A DNA stretch of 25,772 bases from an uncultured Eubacteriales bacterium (GTDB lineage: Bacteria > Bacillota > Clostridia > Oscillospirales > Oscillospiraceae), in NCBI GenBank assembly GCA_900547315.1, contig URGI01000024.1, forward strand, positions 1 through 25,772, read 5' to 3'. Below the pieces are notes generated by a model. The model searched no databases, had not been told where the DNA came from, and saw nothing but the letters and a program-made list of their open reading frames with translations. Numbering within the stretch: the first letter of the stretch is position 1; each line of letters starts with the position of its first letter. Position numbers and translations under genes: made by a program. Positions 1 to 6,742 of the stretch are shown here, piece by piece.

Positions 1-22
1 AACCCACTTCGTTGGGCTTTGA
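1..22 (+). terminator. Possible tail of an upstream terminator hairpin
   Basis: A short stem (CCCA/TGGG, extendable with a G-U pair) closes over a small CTTCGT loop and is followed by CTTTGATTT. It starts at the first base of the window, so its left side may be cut off. It would end a gene lying before the window. Confidence 0.35.
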
Positions 23-106
23 TTTGAATTATAGAAGGGCGGCAGCCCGTCTGCGTCTCAAAAAACAAAAATCACTCGAAAATCCATCCCTGTCAGGTGC
101 GCAGCA

Positions 107-215
107 GTTTTGGCGGAGCAGAAATGTGGCCAGACGATGAAAAGGCCGCCGAGAATACTTTTCTGTATTGTCAAGGACTTTGAAGAAGTATGGACGCATT
201 TCTGCCCGCCAAAAC
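107..215. repeat. Imperfect inverted repeat enclosing two smaller hairpins (structured element)
   Basis: The left arm at 107-126 (GTTTTGGCGG-A-GCAGAAATG) is the reverse complement of the right arm at 197-215, with one bulged A at 117. The 70-nt interior contains two further inverted repeats: GGCC at 128-131 with GGCC at 144-147, and AATAC at 154-158 with GTATT at 165-169. The fold would be a multi-branched junction. It could be a small palindromic mobile element, a structured RNA, or a leader of the glycosyltransferase gene that starts at 269. No reading frame was recognised in it. The rest of 1-268 holds nothing else I can name. Confidence 0.5.
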
Positions 216-268
216 CGTGTTTCCCCTTGTCAACCGATACTAATAATTCTTACCGATAGGAGACGCGT

Positions 269-1627
269 ATGGACAAGCTCAACATCTGCCTCATAAACGA
301 TTCTTTCCCACCGGCCATAGACGGCGTGGCGAATGCCGTCACAAATTACGCGAAGATAATCCAGAACGGGCTCGGCAATTCCACGGTCGTGACACCGTTT
401 TATCCCGACGCGGATGACTCCGTGTTCGATTTTCCGGTGCTGCGCTATCCGAGCATCGACATGACGAAGCTCGTGGGCTACCGCGCGGGACTGCCGTTCT
501 CGGCGGAGCTGATGGATTCGCTCGAAAAGCGGAGCTTTGATATCATCCACAGCCACTGCCCGATAACCTCCACGCTGCTCGCCCGCGCCCTGCGCGATCG
601 GATACATGTGCCGCTCGTTTTCACCTACCATACGAAGTTTGACATAGACATCGCCAACGCTGTGAAGAGCCGCGTTCTGCAGGAGGAGGCGGCGAGGATA
701 CTTGCCAGGAACATCTCCGCCTGCGACGAGGTGTGGACGGTCAGCCGCGGGGCGGGGGAGAACCTGCACAAGCTCGGCTACGAGGGCGATTATATCATCA
801 TGCCAAACGGCGTGGACTTTCCGCGCGGCCGCGTGGACGACGCGCTCATACGGCAGGTCACGGGGGACTATGATCTTCCGGAGGGGCTGCCGCTGTTCCT
901 GTTCGTCGGGCGCATGATGTGGTACAAGGGGATACGCATTATCCTAGACGCGCTGAAGAAGCTGAGCGAAAGCGGGCGCGATTTCCGCATGGTGTTCGTC
1001 GGCGGCGGCAACGACAAGGACGAGATCGTCGCCTACTGCGAGAGCCTCGGGCTGAGTGACCGCGTGTTCTTCGTCGCGCCGATACACGACCGCAGTGCGA
1101 TCCGCGCGTGGTACTGCAGGGCCGACCTGTTTCTGTTCCCGTCCACCTTTGATACGAACGGGCTGGTCGTGCGCGAAGCGGCGGCCTGCGGTCTGGCAAG
1201 CGTGCTGGTTGCGGGGAGCTGTGCCGCCGAGGACGTTACGGACGGAGTCAACGGCTTCCTGATAGAAGAGAACGCCGACTCGATGGCGGCGATGCTGGAG
1301 AAGCTCGGCGGCGACGCCGGGAGGATGCACACCGTGGGCGAAAACGCGCTGCGCGACCTCTACATGTCGTGGGAGGAAGCGGTGCGCCGCGCATACGAGC
1401 GCTACGCGGTCGTGATAGACAACTACCGCAGCGGGCGCTGCCGCCCGAAAGAGCAGCTGTCCGACGAGTTCATACATGCGGTCGCGAAGAATATGGACAT
1501 GTCGAACCGCAATAGACAGCGGCTGACGGAGCTGAAGGACGAGGTCAAGTCCGGCATTTCGGAGGATCGGCAGCAGCTGCGCAGCATGTGGGACGAGCTG
1601 ACGCAGTATATGGATCGGTTCCTGTAA
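269..1627 (+). CDS. GT4-family glycosyltransferase (GT-B fold), possibly glycolipid or diacylglycerol glucosyltransferase
   Basis: This is a 452-residue retaining glycosyltransferase of the GT-B type. The N-terminal domain (about residues 1-190) opens with LNICLINDSFPPAIDGVANA, the glycine-containing acceptor-side loop typical of GT4 enzymes such as alpha-monoglucosyldiacylglycerol synthases. The C-terminal nucleotide-sugar domain has LFVGRMMWYKG and then FDTNGLVVREAAACG. The latter is the family's E-x7-E site with the first acidic residue as Asp. The last ~60 residues are charged and helical and extend beyond the usual family end. There is no signal peptide, so it probably works at the inner face of the membrane. 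The ATG at 269 has a TAGGAG ribosome-binding site about 7 nt upstream. A terminator follows at 1700, so it appears monocistronic. The donor and acceptor are not determinable. A glycolipid role is inferred from family resemblance. Confidence 0.8.
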   Translation: MDKLNICLINDSFPPAIDGVANAVTNYAKIIQNGLGNSTVVTPFYPDADDSVFDFPVLRYPSIDMTKLVGYRAGLPFSAELMDSLEKRSFDIIHSHCPITSTLLARALRDRIHVPLVFTYHTKFDIDIANAVKSRVLQEEAARILARNISACDEVWTVSRGAGENLHKLGYEGDYIIMPNGVDFPRGRVDDALIRQVTGDYDLPEGLPLFLFVGRMMWYKGIRIILDALKKLSESGRDFRMVFVGGGNDKDEIVAYCESLGLSDRVFFVAPIHDRSAIRAWYCRADLFLFPSTFDTNGLVVREAAACGLASVLVAGSCAAEDVTDGVNGFLIEENADSMAAMLEKLGGDAGRMHTVGENALRDLYMSWEEAVRRAYERYAVVIDNYRSGRCRPKEQLSDEFIHAVAKNMDMSNRNRQRLTELKDEVKSGISEDRQQLRSMWDELTQYMDRFL

Positions 1628-1699
1628 AGTTGATAAATATTAAAGAAAGGCACGCTGAAGTCCGCATTCACTTAAGGACGAAGGATGCTCAAAAAGGAT

Positions 1700-1741
1700 A
1701 CGGCATAGCTTACGATCATGTAGGCTATGCCGTTTCTTTTT
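1700..1741 (+). terminator. Rho-independent terminator after the glycosyltransferase (works both ways)
   Basis: ACGGCATAGC at 1700-1709 pairs perfectly with GCTATGCCGT at 1724-1733 and is followed by TTCTTTTT. On the minus strand the same stem is followed by a T-rich run, so it could also end the recombinase remnant, whose stop codon lies inside the stem. Confidence 0.75.
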
Positions 1742-2078
1742 GCTCTTGTTGTGGGATATCGACCACGCCGATGAAGTTCCACCAGATGACCAAGGTCTGC
1801 TTTTTTGTCCGTGTACCGGGGACTTTCTCAGGCTTCTTCACCTCAATCTTCTCCACGAAAGAGCGGATGATCTCTGCTGTGAGTTCCGTAATGCCCGTAT
1901 ATCGGCGCACCATTCCCAAGAAGGAATCAACATTCAGGTGTTGCTCCCGAGCCTCCGCAATAGCCGCCTCCAGTTCGGAGACTCTTGCTTGGTACAGTTT
2001 GGCTCCGCAGTCGGCACAGAACAGCATTCCGGAGAGTATCGGCATCTCACCGATCGGAGTAAGTCTCCTGCGCCCGTC
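1725..2078 (-). pseudogene. Remnant of a large serine recombinase (zinc-ribbon and C-terminal DUF4368-like pieces, internally deleted)
   Basis: Reading leftward from 2078, the frame gives RRRLTPIGEMPILSGMLFC then ADCGAKLYQ. This is the start of the recombinase zinc beta-ribbon of TnpX-like large serine recombinases. It jumps directly to ARVSELEAAIAEAREQH and TGITELTAEIIRSFVEKIEV, the C-terminal coiled-coil/DUF4368 region. The second Cys pair of the zinc ribbon and the linker are missing, and the catalytic resolvase domain is absent. A TGA stop lies immediately upstream of 2078 in this frame, so no intact N-terminal part remains. An ATG at 2045 would give a 106-residue ORF, but this is better read as a decayed, internally deleted fragment of an integrated mobile element. 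Bases 2079-2157 show no recognisable coding sequence. Confidence 0.75.
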
Positions 2079-2157
2079 TCAAATATAGTCGACCATGATA
2101 GACTCAGACCGTGGCCGGACAAAAAACGTCGGAGCTGATAAGGCCAGACATTAAGAC

Positions 2158-2201
2158 ACAAAAAGGCCCCCTGACGCGGGAGAAAGACCTGCGTCAGGGG
2201 G
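2158..2201 (-). terminator. Terminator of the gntR transcription unit
   Basis: CCCCCTGACGC at 2167-2177 is perfectly complementary to GCGTCAGGGGG at 2191-2201, an 11-bp stem with a 13-nt loop. On the minus strand it is followed by a T-run (A-run at 2160-2164). It lies about 40 bp past the gntR stop codon. Confidence 0.85.
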
Positions 2202-2240
2202 TCTGTATTCTGCATATTTAATTGCAGTATCACACGGAGG

Positions 2241-3014
2241 TCAAACCGTTATCCGTTCGGCCTGAACGCCGTTTGGATACATGGTTATCTCAAGCTTTGA
2301 TCTCGCGCTGGCTGTGATGGATTTGGTGTACTCTATCATTCTCCCGTGATCGTCCCATGTGACGCGCTTTATGAGAAACGCCGGGTCGCCGGGATTGCAT
2401 TCGAGCAGCTGGCTCTCCTCCTTGGTCATTACAACGGCCTCGTAGGTCTCGATGGCTTTTGCAATCTTGAGACCGTACTTCTTTGACAGAATGGAGTACA
2501 GCGATTCTGTCTCAAGCATTTCCCACGATAGGTTGGGACAAAGGCTGACCGGGAGGAAGGTGTTTTCGATAAGCATTGGGCAGCCGTCGGCAAGCCGTAT
2601 ACGGACCACGTCAATGAGCCGCTTGGAATCCATTTCTCTCGCAGTCGAGGGACACTTTTCCTTTTCGATAAGCTTGAAGTCAATGATATTAGACGAAGGG
2701 ACCTTGCCCATGATATGCATTTCATCGGAAAAGCTGTACAGGTTTCCGATGTTTCTCGACAGCTTCGGCGAAGAGATAAAGGTCCCCAGCCCGCGCTTGC
2801 GTTCTATCGCGCCGATCAGCTCCAGCTCATGAAGCGCCTGACGGACGGTGGTCCGGCTGATATGATATGCGCTGCAAAATTCCATCTCAGACGGGAGCAT
2901 ATCACCGGGAACGAGCTTTCCGTCCTCGATCTGCTTTTGTATTATGTTGAATAGCTGAAGATAGATAGACTCGGGAGAATCCGGAAGTATCTCATTGGAA
3001 AAGTCAAAATTCAT
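2241..3014 (-). CDS. GntR-family (HutC-type) transcriptional regulator with UTRA sensor domain
   Basis: This 257-residue cytoplasmic repressor/activator probably controls the neighbouring sugar genes. Residues ~10-75 form the GntR winged helix: SIYLQLFNIIQKQIEDGKL, then LPSEMEFCSAYHISRTTVRQ and GLGTFIS. Residues ~95-245 match the UTRA ligand-binding fold of the HutC subfamily, with VVRIRLADGCPMLIENTFLP and GDPAFLIKRVTWDDHGRMIE as typical strands. I chose the ATG at 3014, which has GGAGG about 11 nt upstream. An in-frame TTG at 3032 would add six residues but lies inside that ribosome-binding site. The gene reads in the same direction as the kinase and aldolase genes, 76 bp downstream of the kinase stop, with its own promoter and a strong terminator. 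The UTRA ligand is probably a (phospho)sugar of the pathway, by inference. Confidence 0.9.
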   Translation of the reverse strand: MNFDFSNEILPDSPESIYLQLFNIIQKQIEDGKLVPGDMLPSEMEFCSAYHISRTTVRQALHELELIGAIERKRGLGTFISSPKLSRNIGNLYSFSDEMHIMGKVPSSNIIDFKLIEKEKCPSTAREMDSKRLIDVVRIRLADGCPMLIENTFLPVSLCPNLSWEMLETESLYSILSKKYGLKIAKAIETYEAVVMTKEESQLLECNPGDPAFLIKRVTWDDHGRMIEYTKSITASARSKLEITMYPNGVQAERITV

Positions 3015-3044
3015 CCAGACGAAGGCCTCCAAATCTTTTTCTTA

Positions 3045-3072
3045 ATAATAACACTTTTTACAAAAAAATCAA
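3045..3072 (-). promoter_or_regulatory. Predicted promoter of the gntR regulator gene
   Basis: On the minus strand, TTGATT (3067-3072) is separated by 16 bp from TATTAT (3045-3050). It lies about 30 bp upstream of the regulator's start codon, so gntR can be expressed separately from the kinase and aldolase genes. Confidence 0.6.
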
Positions 3073-3090
3073 TAATTCGGTGGACAAATA

Positions 3091-4191
3091 TCAGCTATTT
3101 TCTATATTTTCAGAAATAAACCGCACGAGATCCGTGAGTGAGGGCGTTACTCCTGTCCGTACATAGGCCCCGGAGACGGCCGAGGCAACATACAATGCCT
3201 CCTCAAGCGTGAATCCGTCCATGAGCGCAAAGACCAGCCCCGCGTTGAAATGATCCCCGCCGCCGATGGAGACACGGGGCTTCGGAGTGTAAAAGCCGGG
3301 GGCTTCGGTGACTCCGGACACTGTCGCGGCAAACGAACCCGTGAGCGTGTGGAGAGATACGCACCATATCCCGAGGCTTTCCCGTATGCCATCTGCAAGG
3401 GCGGCGCAGCTGTTAGGACTCGCGGAAAGCTCCAGCGCTCCTGCAAGCTGGATCGCCTCCCTGTGATTGCAGCTGAGGACCGTCCGCCCAAAGCGTTCAA
3501 AGCCTGCCATGACCCGGAGAGCCTCCGCGATATCCGCGTCCGTTCTCTTTCCGGGGTCTGCCATATCAATAAAATACAGACGCTCCTTATCCGAGAGCGA
3601 GGGGAGTATGTCGGACTGGATCCTTTTCCATATGCCGGTCATGGCCGGGATCATCGTCCAGTTATTGAGCGCGATGACGTCGGCCTCGTCAAACAGGGCG
3701 CATATTTGCTCCGGAGGGAGCTTTTCCGTTATGGCGTTCCAGTCGAGCGCGTTCAGGGAGTTCAGAGTCGAGGCGATGATCTTTCCGTCGTCGAACTCAT
3801 AGTCGTCGGTGCGGGCAGGCTCCGAAAGGGAATACAGACGCGCGAGCTTTTCAAGCTTTTCAAACTCGGCGGCGGGGCGAGGGAGACCGAAAGCGCCAAT
3901 GCAGCTCACGTCACTCCCGAGCCTCGCGAGAGCGTACGCCATTATCGGGCCGTTTCCGCCGAGCTGACTCTTTTCGCATATAAGCTCCACGTTCAGACTG
4001 AAGCCCGAAGCGTCGGAGATAAGCCTGCCGTAATCGGCAAGTGTTCTGACGTAAGAACATTCTCCGGCGGAGCGGCGCTTGTCGACGACTCTGATTATCC
4101 TGTCGACAAAGCCATCCAGCCCTATGCAGGCATTGAAGTCCGCATAGGGCTTTTTGCTGAGCCGGTCAATAATGTCGGCCGTGTTTATCAC
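3091..4191 (-). CDS. PfkB-family (ribokinase-like) carbohydrate kinase
   Basis: This 366-residue sugar kinase would transfer phosphate from ATP to a sugar or sugar-acid hydroxyl. Family marks are GLDGFVDRII at 24-33, QLGGNGPIMAYALARLG at 76-92 (the N-terminal PfkB glycine motif) and SIGGGDHFNAG at 308-318. The last contains the anion hole and catalytic base Asp313. It is longer than the usual ~310 residues. The start is the GTG at 4191: its first bases overlap the stop of the upstream aldolase gene as GTGA, a 4-base overlap that implies translational coupling. Pairing with a DeoC-like aldolase resembles the DeoK/DeoC logic (deoxyribose) and also kinase-aldolase steps of other sugar pathways such as IolC-IolJ. 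The substrate is not readable from sequence. No close match to a named PfkB enzyme is claimed. Confidence 0.85.
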   Translation of the reverse strand: MINTADIIDRLSKKPYADFNACIGLDGFVDRIIRVVDKRRSAGECSYVRTLADYGRLISDASGFSLNVELICEKSQLGGNGPIMAYALARLGSDVSCIGAFGLPRPAAEFEKLEKLARLYSLSEPARTDDYEFDDGKIIASTLNSLNALDWNAITEKLPPEQICALFDEADVIALNNWTMIPAMTGIWKRIQSDILPSLSDKERLYFIDMADPGKRTDADIAEALRVMAGFERFGRTVLSCNHREAIQLAGALELSASPNSCAALADGIRESLGIWCVSLHTLTGSFAATVSGVTEAPGFYTPKPRVSIGGGDHFNAGLVFALMDGFTLEEALYVASAVSGAYVRTGVTPSLTDLVRFISENIENS

Positions 4192-4898
4192 TTGTCGAGA
4201 CCAAGAACCTTCGCGGTGGACTTATAGCCGATACCCATGCGGTCAATGCCCATGTCGATGAGCCTGAGGAACTTTTCCCGGTCCCTTATCCCACCGGCGC
4301 CTTTGATCTTGCAGCGTCCGTCGGCTGCCTCCATCATGGCCTCGATGACTTCGTAGGTCGCGCCCTCGTTCTTACCGCCGGTAAAGAAACCGGTGGAGGT
4401 CTTTACGAAGTCCGCGCCGGCCTCGATGGCGACCTCGGTCGCGCGCTTGACTTCTTCTATGGTGAGAGAGTCGACCTCGAAAATGACCTTGAGGTTAGAG
4501 CCGTATTTATGGCACACGTCCGCGACGGCCTTGATATCCTCACGCACGTCGTCCCATCTTCCGGAGCGTATCCAACCGTAGTTTGCGACAATGTCAAGGT
4601 CCTCGATGTCACCATCCCGGCAGATGATCTCAGCCTGCGCCACCTTTGACTCCGTGGTGGATTTCCCGAAGGGGAAGTCGCACACCACGCATATACCCGT
4701 GTTGGTACCCGCACACAGTTCGCGCGCGATCGGCAGGGAGGAGGGGTTTATGCATACGGTAGCGCAGTTGTAATCTATGCCTTCCTGAATGTACTTGCGG
4801 ATATCCTCATCGGTAAACTCGGGCTTGAGTACGGACTGGTCAATGTAGCGTCCCAGCTCTGCGGGGGTCATCTCGGCTGCTTTTTTCACAGGCTTCAT
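4188..4898 (-). CDS. DeoC-like class I (Schiff-base) aldolase
   Basis: This 236-residue TIM-barrel aldolase belongs to the deoxyribose-phosphate aldolase family. The catalytic set of DeoC is visible: Asp102 in DLDIVANYGW, the Schiff-base Lys166 in DFVKTSTGF, and the second Lys199 in KIKGAGGIRD. The C-terminal part differs from ordinary DeoC. Where DeoC enzymes usually have a Ser/Gly-rich phosphate loop (RIGTSSG-like), this protein reads RMGIGYKSTAKVL, so the phosphate or substrate end is probably bound differently. It would split a phosphorylated sugar made by the adjacent PfkB kinase, yielding an aldehyde and a triose-size fragment. It is the first gene of the leftward arm, with AAAGGA ahead of ATG 4898 and a 155-nt leader. 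The deoC symbol is withheld because the substrate may differ from deoxyribose 5-phosphate. Confidence 0.85.
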   Translation of the reverse strand: MKPVKKAAEMTPAELGRYIDQSVLKPEFTDEDIRKYIQEGIDYNCATVCINPSSLPIARELCAGTNTGICVVCDFPFGKSTTESKVAQAEIICRDGDIEDLDIVANYGWIRSGRWDDVREDIKAVADVCHKYGSNLKVIFEVDSLTIEEVKRATEVAIEAGADFVKTSTGFFTGGKNEGATYEVIEAMMEAADGRCKIKGAGGIRDREKFLRLIDMGIDRMGIGYKSTAKVLGLDK

Positions 4899-5061
4899 GG
4901 TAGTAGATCCTTTCCATAATTAAGATAAGAGGAGTTCTCGGCGGCAGCACCCGGCGCCGCTTACAGCCTGAACATCTGCAATGTTCTGCAAAGGTCCGCG
5001 TACAAGCAATGTTCATTTAACGCAATGAAGGAACATGTGCTTTTCGCATGACTGCATTTGT
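4899..5061 (-). promoter_or_regulatory. Long 5' leader of the aldolase-kinase operon with repeated GAACAT/ATGTTC motifs
   Basis: This ~155-nt leader has no gene. It holds GAACAT (4970-4975), ATGTTC (4981-4986), ATGTTC (5009-5014) and GAACAT (5031-5036). The first pair forms an inverted repeat with a 5-nt spacer. A GC-rich hairpin (GCGGC/GCCGC, about 4940-4962) lies nearer the start codon. The motifs could be protein-binding half-sites or RNA stems. No known riboswitch class was recognised. Confidence 0.4.
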
Positions 5062-5090
5062 ATTGTAATGTAACTAATCACGAAAGTCAA
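5062..5090 (-). promoter_or_regulatory. Predicted promoter of the aldolase-kinase operon
   Basis: On the minus strand, TTGACT (5085-5090) and TACAAT (5062-5067) are 17 bp apart, close to the sigma-A consensus. Just downstream, on the plus strand, ATGACTGCATTTG (5048-5060) resembles the right half of the palindrome at 5272-5290 and may be a degenerate second operator. Confidence 0.7.
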
Positions 5091-5232
5091 TAGGGGCTAC
5101 AAAAAAATATTGAAAAATATTTAACTTTTAGAGGGGAAATACATGATATATGCACATTGCACTAAAAAATCGCTCCACTTTTGTGCATAACACAGAATAA
5201 ATAAAAAATTGAATTAAAATGTCTAAAATCAC
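5091..5232. other. AT-rich centre of the divergent intergenic region
   Basis: The region contains a small AT palindrome (AAATATT 5105-5111 with AATATTT 5116-5122) and an 8-bp inverted repeat (TATGCACA 5149-5156 with TGTGCATA 5182-5189). It also has a 15-codon ORF at 5143-5190 preceded by GAGGGG. No confident gene or promoter was identified here. The inverted repeat could be a second regulator site. Confidence 0.35.
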
Positions 5233-5261
5233 TGTACAAAATCAAAACGACGCGCTATACT
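5233..5261 (+). promoter_or_regulatory. Predicted promoter of the ABC transporter/glycoside operon
   Basis: A TATACT -10 box (5256-5261) lies 17 bp after a weak -35-like TGTACA (5233-5238). The expected start point falls about 5268-5272, at the edge of the palindrome at 5272-5290. The weak -35 box suggests the promoter is regulated. Confidence 0.55.
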
Positions 5262-5271
5262 ATACCCGTAT

Positions 5272-5290
5272 CAAATGTATGATACATTTG
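5272..5290. promoter_or_regulatory. Palindromic operator, probable GntR-regulator binding site
   Basis: CAAATGTAT and ATACATTTG form perfect 9-bp arms around a single central G. The site sits at the predicted transcription start and 45 bp before the start codon of the binding-protein gene, where a bound dimer would block transcription. Its size and symmetry suit a GntR/HutC dimer, and the only regulator in the window is of that type. Assignment to that regulator is inference. Confidence 0.65.
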
Positions 5291-5334
5291 CGTATCTGCA
5301 ATAATTCGGAAAATACACTGAAAAGGAGAAAGAA

Positions 5335-6672
5335 ATGAAGAAAATGAAGAAACTTATAACACTGCTTATCTCACTTACAATGATCTTCGCGCTGTGCGCC
5401 TGCGGTCAGACGGCGGAGCCGAAGACCGAGGAGCCTGCCAAGACGGATGCTCCCGCGGCAGACGTCGCTGCGGCGGATGAACCTGTCACTCTTCGCCTCT
5501 ACACACGTTACTCCGACGAGGACAACATAAAGCGTATCGACTACGCGGTCGAGAAGCTGAAGGAAGAGTACCCCAACGTCACCATTGAGATCGAGGCCAT
5601 GCCCGCTGACGACGGCGTAGCGCTCAAGGCGATGGCCGCGACCGGCGACATGCCCGATATTTTCAGCCTCTCCGGCACCGATCTTATCGCGTCCCTCGCC
5701 CAGTACGGCGCCATCAAGGACATGACCCCCCTGCTTGAGGCAAACGGCTTCCTTGATAAAGTGATCGAGAGCGAGAAGGTCAAGGTCTTCTTCACCGACG
5801 GCAATGCCTACTGCCTCCCCTTTACCGGCACCGAGATGGCAAACTTCTTTGCCAATACCGAGATATTCCAGAACAATGGTCTTGAGATCCCTCAGACGAT
5901 AGACGAACTCGTCGAGTGCGCGAAGGTTTTCTCTGCGAACGGAATGTGTACGCTTCCCGTATTCGCGTCCGAGGCATGGATAACCAACGCATTCTTCAAC
6001 GCGATCCTCACCAGATACGACAACCGCGGCCTTGACGCCCTCTACAGCGGCGAGGCAAGCATCCACGACGACGCCTACCTCCAGGCGGCTACCGCGCTTT
6101 ATAACCTCCAGCAGGCGGGCGCGTTCCCTGCCGGCGTCACCAACATGACATACGAGCAGTGCACCGAGCTTTGGTACAACGGCCAGGCTGCAATGTTCTT
6201 CAACGGCGAATGGGAAGCCGACGCGACCTATGACGCTCTCGGCGATAAGGCCAAGGTCATATACTACCCCGCCGCGTCCGAAGACACCATCGAGGAGTCC
6301 AAGACCTCCGTCGTCGGCGGTAAGGGCGCCTGCACCGGTCTGAGCGTCTTTGCCGGCTCCAAGAATTACGAGCTTGCCGTTGACATCGCGTGCCGTATGT
6401 GCGAACTGATGGTCCAGCACGACTACATTTACCGCGGCAAGACCTGCTTTGCCCTTGACGTCACTGAGGGCCTTACCCGCGAGGTCGAACCCTGCGCCAT
6501 GCTTGAGGAGATCGGTATAATGAGAAACGCTCTCACTCACACCAACACTCTCTTCTCCGGCGTTAAACCCGAGATCAGCACCGCTATCGCGGAGGGCGCT
6601 CAGGCTATCATGGCCGGATCGATGACTCCCGAAGAGTTTATAGCAAACGTCGCATTTGCATGTGAGGGCTAA
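5335..6672 (+). CDS. ABC transporter sugar-binding lipoprotein (extracellular solute-binding protein family 1)
   Basis: This 445-residue binding protein for a CUT1-type sugar importer has a lipoprotein signal. MKKMKK is followed by a hydrophobic stretch and the lipobox ALCAC, with Cys23 as the lipid-anchored residue. A short Pro/Glu/Ala/Asp linker (about 27-50) tethers the two-lobed domain. The mature part has family marks such as ATGDMPDIFSLSGTDLI, LPFTGTEMANFFANTEIF and MTYEQCTELWYNGQAAMFFN (the conserved hinge/ligand region of SBP_bac_1 proteins). The length matches the family (400-450). AAGGAG lies 6-7 nt before ATG 5335. It is the first gene of the rightward arm, and a stable hairpin separates it from the permeases, as is common where binding protein must outnumber permeases. 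The ligand is most likely an oligosaccharide or glycoside, given the hydrolases downstream. Confidence 0.92.
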   Translation: MKKMKKLITLLISLTMIFALCACGQTAEPKTEEPAKTDAPAADVAAADEPVTLRLYTRYSDEDNIKRIDYAVEKLKEEYPNVTIEIEAMPADDGVALKAMAATGDMPDIFSLSGTDLIASLAQYGAIKDMTPLLEANGFLDKVIESEKVKVFFTDGNAYCLPFTGTEMANFFANTEIFQNNGLEIPQTIDELVECAKVFSANGMCTLPVFASEAWITNAFFNAILTRYDNRGLDALYSGEASIHDDAYLQAATALYNLQQAGAFPAGVTNMTYEQCTELWYNGQAAMFFNGEWEADATYDALGDKAKVIYYPAASEDTIEESKTSVVGGKGACTGLSVFAGSKNYELAVDIACRMCELMVQHDYIYRGKTCFALDVTEGLTREVEPCAMLEEIGIMRNALTHTNTLFSGVKPEISTAIAEGAQAIMAGSMTPEEFIANVAFACEG

Positions 6673-6690
6673 GCTCCTGTATAGTGCAAA

Positions 6691-6722
6691 TATTTGGGGG
6701 AAGGCGTCAGCCTTTCCCCAAC
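6691..6722 (+). promoter_or_regulatory. Intercistronic hairpin between binding protein and permease genes
   Basis: TTGGGGGAAGGC and GCCTTTCCCCAA form a 12-bp stem with one G-U pair and a 4-nt loop. No T-run follows, so it is more likely an mRNA-stabilising or partial-readthrough element than a full terminator. Confidence 0.65.
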
Positions 6723-6742
6723 CTTGATAAAAAGGAGCTGCT

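Noticed and set aside
1934..2233. 99-codon leftward frame over the recombinase remnant edge
   Set aside because: No protein family resemblance. The neighbouring frame carries the recombinase zinc-ribbon motif, and the terminator of gntR lies within this frame.
4899..5334. Catabolite-repression (cre) site in the divergent region
   Set aside because: No stretch close to the CcpA consensus could be found by eye.
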